A stretch of 64,000 nt of DNA, taken from DASZPL01 sp035550315. Its GTDB lineage: Bacteria > Actinomycetota > Actinomycetes > JAFAQI01. A model generated the notes under the pieces. That model saw only the letters and a program-made list of their open reading frames with translations. It was not told where the DNA came from and did no database searches. Below are positions 1-7,771 of this stretch, piece after piece. The stretch spans positions 1-64,000 of the forward strand of contig DASZPL010000098.1 of NCBI GenBank assembly GCA_035550315.1, written 5' to 3'. The translations under genes were made by a program, and so were the position numbers. The first letter of the stretch is position 1, and each line of letters begins with the position of its first letter.

Positions 1-690
1 TTCAAGCCGGACACGTCGAAGGCGGCCACCGCCTGGTGGAGCGGGCTCGGCGTCGCCGCGTCGTGCATCTTCCTGGAGATGGTCGGAGCGGCCTCGGCGA
101 CGATCGCGACGAAGGACAGCCTCAGCCCGACCGGCGCCTTCACCGCTCCCTACCCGACTTGGCTGGCGGACCTGGTCCTGATCGCGATCGCGGTCGGTGC
201 CGTCGCTGCCAACGTGCTCAACATCTATTCGGGATCGATGTCCTTCGTGACCCTCGGCATCAAACTGCGACTGTCGCTGCGCCGCGCGCTGGCCGCCGTC
301 GTGTTCGGGACCGGCGGCTTCGTGCTCGCGTTGTTCGGTCTGAACGACATTGACAAGTACGAGAACTTCCTGTTGATCATCGCTTACTGGATCGGACCCT
401 GGCTGGCGGTCTTCTTCGTCGACCAGATCCTGCGGCGGCGCGAGAGCCTGACGGCGTTCCTCTACGACCACACCTACACCAACTGGGCCGGACCGCTCGC
501 GATGGCGATCGGGATGGCGGTTTCGATCCCGTTGTTCAGCAACCAGCTGAAGTTCGTGGGCTACGTGCCGAAGCATCACCCGAAGGTCGGCGACCTGACG
601 TTCGAGGTCGGCTTCCTGGTCGCCGGGCTCGCCTACCTGTTGCTGCGGCAGGTGCTGAAGCCGCGGTCGAGAGTCGTGGCTCCGGCCTGA
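1..690 (+). CDS. NCS1-family nucleobase (cytosine/purine) permease, C-terminal part
   Basis: The reading frame is open from the first base, so the start lies before the window; 229 residues are visible. They form several hydrophobic helices typical of the C-terminal half of nucleobase:cation symporter-1 proteins, with family-like stretches such as ANVLNIYSGSMSF and YENFLLIIAYWIGPW. The family imports cytosine, purines or related bases across the inner membrane. The next two genes encode cytosine deaminase and uracil phosphoribosyltransferase and follow with almost no gap, so cytosine is the most likely substrate. That specificity is inferred from context. Confidence 0.85.
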   Translation, partial: FKPDTSKAATAWWSGLGVAASCIFLEMVGAASATIATKDSLSPTGAFTAPYPTWLADLVLIAIAVGAVAANVLNIYSGSMSFVTLGIKLRLSLRRALAAVVFGTGGFVLALFGLNDIDKYENFLLIIAYWIGPWLAVFFVDQILRRRESLTAFLYDHTYTNWAGPLAMAIGMAVSIPLFSNQLKFVGYVPKHHPKVGDLTFEVGFLVAGLAYLLLRQVLKPRSRVVAPA

Positions 691-691
691 G

Positions 692-1156
692 ATGGCGACC
701 CTGTCCGACGATGACCGGCGTTGGCTCGACGTCGCGATCAGCGAGGCGTGGACCGGTCGCGACGAGGGCGGTATCCCGATCGGCGCGGCGCTGGTCGCTG
801 ACGGGCAGCTACTCGCCGGCGGGCACAACCGCCGGGTGCAGCACGGCAGCGCGATCCACCACGGCGAGACCAACGCGTTGGAGAACGCCGGGCGTCAGCC
901 GGCCGCCGTCTATCGGCGCGCCACGATGTACACGACGTTGTCGCCGTGTGACATGTGCACCGGCGCAATCCTGCTCTACGGCATCCCGCGCGTCGTGATC
1001 GGCGAGAACCGGACCTTCATGGGAGCCGAAGACACGCTGCGGAGCCGGGGCGTCGAGGTCATCGTCGCCGACGACGACCAGTGCGTCGGACTGATGCGCG
1101 AGTTCATCGCGGCCGAGCCGCAGCTGTGGAACGAGGACATCGGCGAGGAGTCCTGA
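692..1156 (+). CDS. Cytosine deaminase, yeast FCY1-like (zinc CDA fold)
   Basis: 154 residues, the size of the small fungal cytosine deaminase rather than bacterial CodA, which is an amidohydrolase of over 400 residues. Zinc-site motifs of the cytidine-deaminase fold are present: HGE (His plus catalytic Glu) near residue 56 and SPCDMC near residue 88. Segments such as LSPCDMCTGAI, YGIPR and the C-terminal WNEDIGE closely resemble the fungal enzyme as I remember it. It would convert cytosine to uracil in the cytosol. The ATG begins two bases after the permease stop and upp follows 28 bases later, giving import, deamination and ribosylation in order. A TadA-type tRNA deaminase or guanine deaminase is the alternative but fits these motifs less well. 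Confidence 0.85.
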   Translation: MATLSDDDRRWLDVAISEAWTGRDEGGIPIGAALVADGQLLAGGHNRRVQHGSAIHHGETNALENAGRQPAAVYRRATMYTTLSPCDMCTGAILLYGIPRVVIGENRTFMGAEDTLRSRGVEVIVADDDQCVGLMREFIAAEPQLWNEDIGEES

Positions 1157-1184
1157 TCGTGGCGCATCGAGCGGCTCGACGCGC

Positions 1185-1829
1185 ATGCGGCTGACCGTCG
1201 TCGATCATCCGATCGTTGCGGCCAAGCTGACGGCGTTGCGCGACGCCGCCACGCCGACACCGACATTCCGCAAGCTGGTCGACGACCTGGTGACGTTGCT
1301 CGCGTACGAGGCGACCCGCGACGTCGGCGTCGACCAAGCCGAGGTCCAGACACCGGTCGCCACGGCCGCCGGCGTCCGGCTCGCCTCACCGCCGCCGCTC
1401 GTCGTCCCCGTGCTGCGAGCCGGCGTCGGCATGCTCGACGGATTGATCCGGCTGCTGCCGGACGCCGAGGTCGGCTTCGCGGGCGTGGCGCGCGACGAGA
1501 CGACGGCGCAGGCGGAGTGGTACGCCGACCGGTTGCCGGCCGACGCCGCCGGGCGCGCGGTCTTCGTGCTCGACCCGATGCTCGCGACGGGCGGCACCCT
1601 CGTCGCGGTCGTCGAGGCGCTGCTCTCGCGTGGTGCAGAGCGCGTCACCTGCGTCTGCCTGCTGGCGGCGCCCGAAGGCGTCGACCGGGTCTCGGAGGCG
1701 TTCCCCGGCGACCACGTGACGCTCGTGGTCGCTGCCGTCGACGAGCGGCTCGATGACCGGGCGTTCATCGTTCCCGGTCTCGGTGACGCCGGCGACCGGT
1801 TGTTCGGGCACATGAGCGGCGGCGCCTGA
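1185..1829 (+). CDS. upp: Uracil phosphoribosyltransferase
   Basis: 214 residues, the usual UPRT length. The N-terminus (MRLTVVDHPIVAAKLTALRD) is typical, and the PRPP loop is seen as VFVLDPMLATGGT near residue 130, followed by the C-terminal GLGDAGDRLFG uracil-binding region. The enzyme joins uracil to PRPP to give UMP in pyrimidine salvage. It is third in an operon-like run with the permease and cytosine deaminase, so it receives the uracil made by the latter. Confidence 0.95.
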   Translation: MRLTVVDHPIVAAKLTALRDAATPTPTFRKLVDDLVTLLAYEATRDVGVDQAEVQTPVATAAGVRLASPPPLVVPVLRAGVGMLDGLIRLLPDAEVGFAGVARDETTAQAEWYADRLPADAAGRAVFVLDPMLATGGTLVAVVEALLSRGAERVTCVCLLAAPEGVDRVSEAFPGDHVTLVVAAVDERLDDRAFIVPGLGDAGDRLFGHMSGGA

Positions 1830-1841
1830 CACCATGGGCGG

Positions 1842-3071
1842 GTGCCGGACCGACCACCGCGGTTGCCGCTGTTCCTCGACGTGGCCGGCCGGAGCGTGCT
1901 GGTCGTCGGCGCCGGCGCCGTGGCGGCTCGCCGGACGGCGCGGTTGCTGGACGCCGGCGCCCGCGTCACCGTCGTCGCTCCGGAGCGAAGCGACGCGATC
2001 GATCCGGCGCGGGTCGAGGTGGTTCGGCGCCGGTTCGCTCCGGACGACGTCATCGGGCACTCCTTGGTGCTGGCCTGCACGGATGATCCGGAGGTCAACT
2101 CCGCGGTGGCGGCCGCTGCCGAGGCGCAGGGGATCTGGTGCGGCCGCGCCGATAACGCGGCCGAGTCGGCGGTGTGGTTCCCAGCGGTCGCGCAGGTCGA
2201 CGACGTGACAGTTGCGGTCGGTGGCAGTGGCGACCCCGGTCGCGCAACGACGATGCGCGACCAGCTGGAGTTGTTGCTGCGGGGCGGCGAGCTGACGAGT
2301 CGCCGGTCTCGCGCGCGCGAAGGCCGGGTGGTGCTCGTCGGTGGCGGCCCCGGCGATCCGGACCTGCTGACGCTGAAGGGCTATCGCGCGTTGCTCGACG
2401 CGGACGTCGTCGTCACCGACCGGCTCGGTCCCACCGACCTGCTCGCTCGGCTGCCGAGCGAGATCGAGGTGCTCGACGTCGGCAAGATCCCGCGGGCGAG
2501 CGCGCCGTCGCAGCAGCGGATCAACGACTTGCTGATCGAGCGGGCCCGTGCCGGGCAGGTCGTGGTCCGGTTGAAGGGCGGCGACCCGTTCGTCCTCGGC
2601 CGTGGCTCGGAGGAGGTCGAGGCCTGCGCGGCCGCTGGTGTGCGGGTCGACGTCATCCCGGGGCTCAGCAGCGCGACCGCGGCGGCGACGCTGGCCGGCG
2701 TGCCGCTGACCGAACGCGGCGTCACCCAGCAGTTCAGCGTGGTCAGCGGCCACGTCCCACCCGGCGATCCGCGGTCGACGGTGGACTGGGCGGCGCTCGC
2801 CAGCACCGACGCCACCTTGGTGCTGCTGATGGCCGTGGCGAACCTGCCGGCGATCGAGCAGGCGCTGCTCGCCGGCGGCCGAGACGGTCAGACACCTTGC
2901 GCGATCGTCGAAAACGCGTCGTTGTCGTCGCAGCGCATCATCGGCGCGCGGCTCGACCGGTTGGCGACGGTCGCGCAGGCGCATGCCGTCGTACCTCCCG
3001 CGGTGGTGGTCATCGGCGAGGTCGCCGGCGGGATCAGTCCGGCGGATGGAGCCGACGCACCACCGACGTGA
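1842..3071 (+). CDS. cysG: Siroheme synthase: fused precorrin-2 dehydrogenase/ferrochelatase and uroporphyrinogen-III methyltransferase
   Basis: 409 residues starting at GTG, 12 bases after upp. The N-terminal third carries a Rossmann motif (VLVVGAGAVAARR) as in Met8p/CysG-N, which oxidises precorrin-2 and inserts iron. From about residue 160 the SUMT methyltransferase signature VVLVGGGPGDPDLLTLKG appears, followed by the RLKGGDPFVLGRG motif. Together they make siroheme from uroporphyrinogen III for sulfite or nitrite reductase. The length matches actinobacterial CysG. The last 38 bases overlap the end of the convergent dehydrogenase gene. Confidence 0.93.
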   Translation: MPDRPPRLPLFLDVAGRSVLVVGAGAVAARRTARLLDAGARVTVVAPERSDAIDPARVEVVRRRFAPDDVIGHSLVLACTDDPEVNSAVAAAAEAQGIWCGRADNAAESAVWFPAVAQVDDVTVAVGGSGDPGRATTMRDQLELLLRGGELTSRRSRAREGRVVLVGGGPGDPDLLTLKGYRALLDADVVVTDRLGPTDLLARLPSEIEVLDVGKIPRASAPSQQRINDLLIERARAGQVVVRLKGGDPFVLGRGSEEVEACAAAGVRVDVIPGLSSATAAATLAGVPLTERGVTQQFSVVSGHVPPGDPRSTVDWAALASTDATLVLLMAVANLPAIEQALLAGGRDGQTPCAIVENASLSSQRIIGARLDRLATVAQAHAVVPPAVVVIGEVAGGISPADGADAPPT

Positions 3072-3825
3072 CGACGCGGCGGGGCGAGAGTCGCACCGCT
3101 TGCACGCCGACCTTGTTGAGCGTGCCGGGCACGACGATCCGGCGACCACGCATCATGCCGGCGTACGCCGCCTCGGCGACCTGCCGCGCTGACTTCTGCC
3201 CAGGTGCGTGGCGCAGCGGCAGGTCCTCGCTCCAGCCCGCGGCATCTTGGAAGCCGGAGGGCACCGCGCCCGGGCACAACGCCGTCACGGTGACGCCACT
3301 GCCGCTGAGCTCTTCAGACAGCGCCTCGCTGAACGACAGCACGTAAGCCTTCGTCGCGTAGTAGACCGCCATGAACGGTCCCGGTTGGAACGCCGCCGTC
3401 GACGCGACGTTCAGCACCCGGCCGCGACCTCGCGCCACCATCCCAGGGACCAGCAGTTTCGTCAGCTCGGTCAGCGCCGCGACATTGACGGCGATCATCC
3501 GGCGTTCGTGACCGGCGTCGGTCTCGGCGAACCGGCCGTGGCCGCCGAACCCGGCGTTGTTGACCAGGATGTCGACGTCACGGCCCGCCTCGGTCAGGGC
3601 CTTGACCACGGCCTCGGGGGCCGCCGGTTCGGACAGGTCGGCGGTGATGACGTGTGCCGCAACGCCGTGGGCGTCGCGCAGCTCGTCGGCCAACGCCGTC
3701 AGCTCCGGCTCCCGCCGCGCCACCAGGGCGACGTCATGGCCCTCACGGGCGAGGACGCGGGCGAGCTCCAGCCCGATGCCACTCGAAGCGCCGGTGACCA
3801 GCGCCATCGGTCGTGCGTCGGCCAT
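3034..3825 (-). CDS. Short-chain dehydrogenase/reductase (SDR)
   Basis: Classical SDR of 263 residues from the start chosen here (MADARPMALVTG). It has the TGASSGIG cofactor motif, NNAG, and the catalytic Tyr-x3-Lys in YYATKAYVLS. An in-frame ATG at 3927 would add 34 residues that look unlike protein and would run into the long inverted repeat at 3911-4000, so the internal start is preferred. Substrate is unknown. The C-terminal 38 bases overlap the end of cysG on the other strand. Transcription is divergent from the Crp/Fnr gene at 4083. Confidence 0.85.
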   Translation of the reverse strand: MADARPMALVTGASSGIGLELARVLAREGHDVALVARREPELTALADELRDAHGVAAHVITADLSEPAAPEAVVKALTEAGRDVDILVNNAGFGGHGRFAETDAGHERRMIAVNVAALTELTKLLVPGMVARGRGRVLNVASTAAFQPGPFMAVYYATKAYVLSFSEALSEELSGSGVTVTALCPGAVPSGFQDAAGWSEDLPLRHAPGQKSARQVAEAAYAGMMRGRRIVVPGTLNKVGVQAVRLSPRRVVTSVVRRLHPPD

Positions 3826-3910
3826 CGCCGCTCCATCCGTCAGCATTGTCAGGTTGGCGACAGTTTGCCGCGATCCGGTTGCTGTGTCCGACGCCGCGCC
3901 ACAAGATCCC

Positions 3911-4000
3911 TGCAGGAGGCTGCCCATTGACCGAGTCGGGGGCGGTAGCCGGGTGTGGGGGACGCTCCCGGCCGGGGGGATCGATGGGCAGCCTCCTGTA
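3911..4000. repeat. Long inverted repeat in a divergent promoter region
   Basis: Two 20-base arms (3911-3930 and 3981-4000) are reverse complements apart from one G/T pair, around a 50-base G-rich spacer. The arm core is CAGGAGGCTGCCCAT. The element lies almost symmetrically between two divergent genes, about 85 bases from each likely start (SDR at 3825, Crp/Fnr at 4083). This suggests a shared regulatory structure or a small mobile element with terminal inverted repeats. I see no target-site duplication. Confidence 0.75.
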
Positions 4001-4082
4001 ACGCCGCCGATTCGGCGTCGTGCCGACTGACCCGCGAGGTGCCTTGTGCGCCCCCGACGTACCTGTCAGTCTGCTCGCCATC

Positions 4083-4814
4083 ATGACCACGCCGGCTCGT
4101 CGTTCGTCGCGTCGACGCACGTGGACGCCCGCTGAACTGACCGCGCTGTTCGGCGCCGTCCCGTTGTTCGCACGGCTGCCCGAATCGCAACGCGAGCAGA
4201 TCGGACGCGCGGCCCAACCGTGCATCGTGCGCCGCGGCGAAACCGTGGTGCGGCAAGGCGAGCCGGGCGACACCGTCTACGTGGTCGCCAGCGGCTCACT
4301 GGTGGCGCAGCGGCTCGGCCGCAACGGCGAACGCCGCGCCCTCGTCGTGATCGAAGCCCCCGGCTCGTTCGGGGAACTCGCGTTGCTGGACGGCCGCCCC
4401 CGCTCCGCAACCGTCGAAGCGCTCGAAGACAGCGAGTTGCTTGCCGTCGGCCGCACCGAGTTTCTCGGCCTATTGGCCCGTGACCCGCGACTGGTCGACG
4501 GGCTGTTGCGGGAGCTAGGCCAGATGGTCCGCCGGCTTAGCGACCAGCTGGCGGACGAGTCGCTGCTGGATCTGCCCGCCAGGGTGGCGAAGACGTTGCT
4601 GCGCCTTGCCGATCGCGATGCCGGCGCCGGCGACCCGCAACCGTCGATCGCGTTGTCGCAGGCGAAGCTGGCCGAGCTGGCCGGCGGGAGCCGGCAAAGC
4701 GTGAACCGGGCGTTGGCCGGGCTCGCCAGCCGCGGATTGATCCGGATCGACGGCCGCCGCGTCGTCATCCTCGACGTGGCCGGGCTGCGGGTGCGAGCCG
4801 GGATCGCCTACTAG
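4083..4814 (+). CDS. Crp/Fnr-family transcriptional regulator
   Basis: 243 residues from the ATG chosen; a GTG at 4020 would add 21 residues of low-complexity sequence. The N-terminal half is a cyclic-nucleotide-binding-type beta barrel (RRGETVVRQGEPGDTVYVVASG ... GSFGELALLDGRPRSATV). The C-terminal part is a winged HTH with LSQAKLAELAGGSRQSVNRA near residues 193-212. No cysteine set for an Fe-S cluster is apparent, so it is not an Fnr oxygen sensor. Its target may be the divergent SDR gene or itself, given the shared promoter region. Confidence 0.88.
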   Translation: MTTPARRSSRRRTWTPAELTALFGAVPLFARLPESQREQIGRAAQPCIVRRGETVVRQGEPGDTVYVVASGSLVAQRLGRNGERRALVVIEAPGSFGELALLDGRPRSATVEALEDSELLAVGRTEFLGLLARDPRLVDGLLRELGQMVRRLSDQLADESLLDLPARVAKTLLRLADRDAGAGDPQPSIALSQAKLAELAGGSRQSVNRALAGLASRGLIRIDGRRVVILDVAGLRVRAGIAY

Positions 4815-4860
4815 TGACACGGCCATCGGCCGGGCCTGGACCGGCGCCTACCCTGGAACG

Positions 4861-5850
4861 GTGGCAGCACTCGTGGATGGCTTCGGGCGGGTGCACACCG
4901 ACCTTCGGGTCTCGCTGACCGATCACTGCAATCTGCGCTGCACCTACTGCATGCCGGCCGAAGGCGTGACCTGGCTGCCGGCTCCTGGCCTGCTTACCGA
5001 TGACGAGATCGTGCGGATCGTCGACCTGTTGGTGCGCGATGCGGGCATCCGCAGCGTCCGGCTGACCGGGGGAGAGCCGCTGCTCCGCCGCGGCGTCGTC
5101 GACCTGGTACGCCGGATCGCGGCGACCACACCGCGCCCTGATGTCGCGATGACGACGAACGGCATCGGCCTGGCGAAGCTCGCGCAGCCGCTGGCCGACG
5201 CCGGCCTCACCCGCGTCAACATCAGCCTCGACACGTTGCGTCGGGGCACGTTCGTCGCGCTGACCCGCCGCGACCGGCTGGCAGATGTGCTGGCGGGGGT
5301 CGCCGCCGCGCAGGCCGCCGGCCTGCAGCCGCTGAAGGTCAACACCGTCGTCATGCGCGGCATCAACGACACCGAGATCGGAGACCTGCTCGACTGGTGC
5401 CTCGAGCGCGAGATCGAGCCGCGAGTCATCGAGCAGATGCCGCTGGACGCGCAGCACGGCTGGGACCGCGAGGTCATGGTCACGGCGGCTGAGGTGCTCG
5501 AGCAGCTTGGCCGACGTCACACCCTCACGCCGGTCGCCGGCCGGGGGAGCGCGCCCGCGCAGCGCTATCTAGTTGACGGCGGCCCGGGCATGGTCGGCGT
5601 GATCGCCAGCGTGACCGAGCCGTTCTGCGGCGCCTGCGACCGGATCCGGCTCACCGCCGACGGGCAGCTGCGCAACTGCTTGTTCGCGAACCAGGAGTCC
5701 GACCTGCGCGCCGGTCTGCGCGGCGGCGAGACCGACGACGAGTTGCTGGAACGAGTACGCCGGTCGGTCGCCGGCAAGCATGCCGGCCACGGCATTGACG
5801 ACCCCACGTTCTTGCAGCCTGCGCGCCCAATGTCCGCCATCGGCGGCTAG
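4861..5850 (+). CDS. moaA: GTP 3',8-cyclase (molybdenum cofactor biosynthesis)
   Basis: 329 residues from a GTG start. The radical-SAM motif CNLRCTYC is near residue 22, LTGGEPLLR follows, and the C-terminal second cluster motif is FCGACDRIRLTADGQLRNC. The protein ends in Gly-Gly, as functional MoaA does. It converts GTP to the cyclic precursor of molybdopterin with MoaC, which is not in this window. The last 17 bases, encoding the Gly-Gly tail, form the first copy of a 26-base tandem repeat that continues past the stop. Confidence 0.96.
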   Translation: MAALVDGFGRVHTDLRVSLTDHCNLRCTYCMPAEGVTWLPAPGLLTDDEIVRIVDLLVRDAGIRSVRLTGGEPLLRRGVVDLVRRIAATTPRPDVAMTTNGIGLAKLAQPLADAGLTRVNISLDTLRRGTFVALTRRDRLADVLAGVAAAQAAGLQPLKVNTVVMRGINDTEIGDLLDWCLEREIEPRVIEQMPLDAQHGWDREVMVTAAEVLEQLGRRHTLTPVAGRGSAPAQRYLVDGGPGMVGVIASVTEPFCGACDRIRLTADGQLRNCLFANQESDLRAGLRGGETDDELLERVRRSVAGKHAGHGIDDPTFLQPARPMSAIGG

Positions 5851-5899
5851 CGACACAGTCCGCCATCGGCGGCTAGCGACCCAGTCCGCCGTTCGGCGG
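5834..5899. terminator. Three tandem hairpins at the moaA/dodecin junction
   Basis: A unit of about 26 bases occurs three times (hairpins at 5834-5846, 5860-5872 and 5886-5899). Each has a short perfect stem, CCGCC/GGCGG in the first two and CCGCCG/CGGCGG in the third. The first copy overlaps the moaA stop codon and the last ends 7 bases before the dodecin stop codon. The position between convergent genes suggests a bidirectional terminator grown by tandem duplication of the moaA 3' end. Confidence 0.7.
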
Positions 5900-5905
5900 T
5901 GAGCG

Positions 5906-6112
5906 TCACTCGATCCGGAAGCCGACCTTCATTTGCACCTGAAAGTGCGCGACCTGGCCGTTGGCGATCTGGCCGCGAACCGTCACGACTTCGAACCAGT
6001 CCAGGTTGCGGACGGTCTGCGAGGCGCGCTCGATGCCGTTGCGGACCGCCTGCTGGATGCTCTCGGGACTGGTCCCGACGACTTCGCTGATGCCGTACGT
6101 CTGATCTGCCAT
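5906..6112 (-). CDS. Dodecin (flavin-binding dodecameric protein)
   Basis: 68 residues, exactly dodecin size, beginning MADQTYGISEVVGTSPESIQ, with the conserved LDWFEV segment and a C-terminal HFQVQMKVGFRIE strand. Dodecins assemble into hollow 12-mers that bind pairs of FMN or riboflavin molecules and buffer or protect them. A GAAGGGA ribosome-binding site lies before the ATG. It is a single gene with about 260 bases of non-coding sequence upstream. Confidence 0.95.
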   Translation of the reverse strand: MADQTYGISEVVGTSPESIQQAVRNGIERASQTVRNLDWFEVVTVRGQIANGQVAHFQVQMKVGFRIE

Positions 6113-6247
6113 GGAACGTCCCTTCAGGTAACGAGGTGTTCATCGTTCACTACGACCCCTGGTGGACGAAGCGAGGCCGACCTGGCACGCTAACTGCAGC
6201 GCCAAGCGGATCCGTGATCTGCGGGGGGATCCGGCGCGACAGCGCTC

Positions 6248-6301
6248 GCGGACGCGATGCCGGACGGTTGCCCCCGTGACTGTCCGGCATCGCCCGTCCG
6301 C
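6248..6301. terminator. Strong 18-bp hairpin after tldE
   Basis: Bases 6248-6265 pair with 6282-6301 in an 18-bp stem with one 2-base bulge and a 16-base loop. It lies about 70 bases beyond the tldE stop on the minus strand, so it is probably the terminator of the tldD-tldE transcript. There is no T-run, which is usual for actinobacterial terminators. It is also about 135 bases upstream of dodecin, so a role in the dodecin leader is possible. The remainder of 6113-6373 holds nothing else I can identify. Confidence 0.6.
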
Positions 6302-6373
6302 GGCTGTCAGGCCGACGCTGGCTGCGTTCTTGCCTCCTTGTGTGCGTCTGATGCACACGCCGTCGGCTGCGGC

Positions 6374-7771
6374 TTAGGAGGCTTGGCTGACGGAGCTCAT
6401 GTTGAAGTCGGCGACGCGCAGCGCTGGCATCGTCGTACGGGTGAAGTAGTCGCCGAACTCGCGGGCCAGCGTCGGCTCGCTGCCGCCGACCGCAGCGACC
6501 CGGCGCAGCATGCCGATCGGGCTTTCGTTGAACCGGAAGTTGTTGACCGCGCCGACGACCTCCCCGCCCTCGACGAGAAACACGCCGTCGCGGGTGAGCC
6601 CGGTCAGCAGCAGGGTCTGCGGGTCGACCTCGCGGATGTACCACAAGCAGGTCAGCAGCAGCCCGCGGTCCACCGAGGCAACGAGGTGATCGATGCTTTG
6701 GTGCGCGCCGGGTGACTCCAGCAGCAGGTTGTCGACCCACGGCGTGAACGGCAGGCCCGTCGTGGCTGCCGAGTGCCGGGTCTGGATCAGCGCGGCGAGC
6801 GACCCGTCGCGGATCCAGTCCGTCGGCCCGATTGGGCCGCCGTTGTCGAACACCGAGGCCATGCGGCTGGATGCCCCGCAGATGACGAACGGGTTCGCTT
6901 CCTGGCCGGCGAGCGCCGGGTCGGAGCGGAGGGTCAGCGGCAGCTCGCTCAGCTGCTCGCCGACCCGGGTGCCGCCGCCGGGTCGCGAGTAGACCGACCG
7001 GCCCTCGTGCGCGTCGAGCGCGCCGGTGCTCCAATACGCGTAGATCATCAGGTCGGCGACCGCGGACGGCGGCAGGATCGTCTCGTAGCGGCCGGCGTCC
7101 AGGTCCACCCGCCGCGTGCTCCATTGCAACCGCTTCGCGACGTCGGCCTCGAGCGCTGCCAGGTCGAGCGAGGCGACGTCCGATGCCGCCTGACCGGACC
7201 AGGCGGAGCGGCTGCCGTCGGCCGAGCGGCCGGTGAGCTCCAGCCGCACCGCCGGCTGGCTGTGCCGTCGCCGGATGCCGGTCGACGTCCCGAGGTACGT
7301 CGTGTCGATGCTGTGCTCGGCGTAGCCGTAACGACCCTCGTCCGACGCCTTCGCCGCGGCGAACGTCTCGCCCAGCCATTCAGCCACCGGGCTGAGGCTC
7401 GTCGGCGCTGGGGCTTCGGGCTGCTCGTGCCAGTCGCCGGCTTCGGCGCCGGCGAACAAGTCGGCAGCGTCGTCGGCGGGCACCGAGGCGCGAGCGGCCG
7501 CTTCCGCCGCCGCGGCCAGGTCGGCCGCGCCGTCGGCGTCGACACCGGTGCGGGTCAGCGCCGCCGCCCGTACGCCGTCGCTGCCGGCGACGGTCGCGAT
7601 CACGGTCAGCTCGACCATCTCGGTGACGCCATTGGTGGTCAGCGTGTTGTTCGCCCAGCGCAGGTTGGTGGTCGCGCTGTTGCGCGCGATCGCGACGCAG
7701 CCATCGGCGCGCGACGCCTGCAACGCCTGCTCGACCAGGCGCTGCGGCTCTGCCGCTCCTGGCGGCGTCAC
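6374..7771 (-). CDS. tldE: TldE/PmbA-family metalloprotease subunit
   Basis: 465 residues of the PmbA/TldE family. It lacks the HExxxH zinc motif found in its partner, as expected for TldE. Family-like segments include the N-terminal LRWANNTLTTNGV and C-terminal LTGLTRDGVFLVEGGEVVGAVNNFRFNESP, split here as GLTRDGVFLVEGGEV and NNFRFNESP. In known systems TldD and TldE form a heterodimeric protease that trims modified or unfolded peptides. The start ATG overlaps the tldD stop by four bases, so the two are translationally coupled. Confidence 0.93.
   Translation of the reverse strand: MTPPGAAEPQRLVEQALQASRADGCVAIARNSATTNLRWANNTLTTNGVTEMVELTVIATVAGSDGVRAAALTRTGVDADGAADLAAAAEAAARASVPADDAADLFAGAEAGDWHEQPEAPAPTSLSPVAEWLGETFAAAKASDEGRYGYAEHSIDTTYLGTSTGIRRRHSQPAVRLELTGRSADGSRSAWSGQAASDVASLDLAALEADVAKRLQWSTRRVDLDAGRYETILPPSAVADLMIYAYWSTGALDAHEGRSVYSRPGGGTRVGEQLSELPLTLRSDPALAGQEANPFVICGASSRMASVFDNGGPIGPTDWIRDGSLAALIQTRHSAATTGLPFTPWVDNLLLESPGAHQSIDHLVASVDRGLLLTCLWYIREVDPQTLLLTGLTRDGVFLVEGGEVVGAVNNFRFNESPIGMLRRVAAVGGSEPTLAREFGDYFTRTTMPALRVADFNMSSVSQAS

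Noticed and set aside
692..1156. tRNA adenosine deaminase TadA
   Set aside because: The motifs around the zinc site and the C-terminal WNEDIGE fit fungal cytosine deaminase, and the operon is for pyrimidine salvage.
5834..5899. Tandem repeats as a CRISPR array
   Set aside because: Units are only 26 bases with no variable spacers and no cas genes nearby; they fit hairpin terminators.
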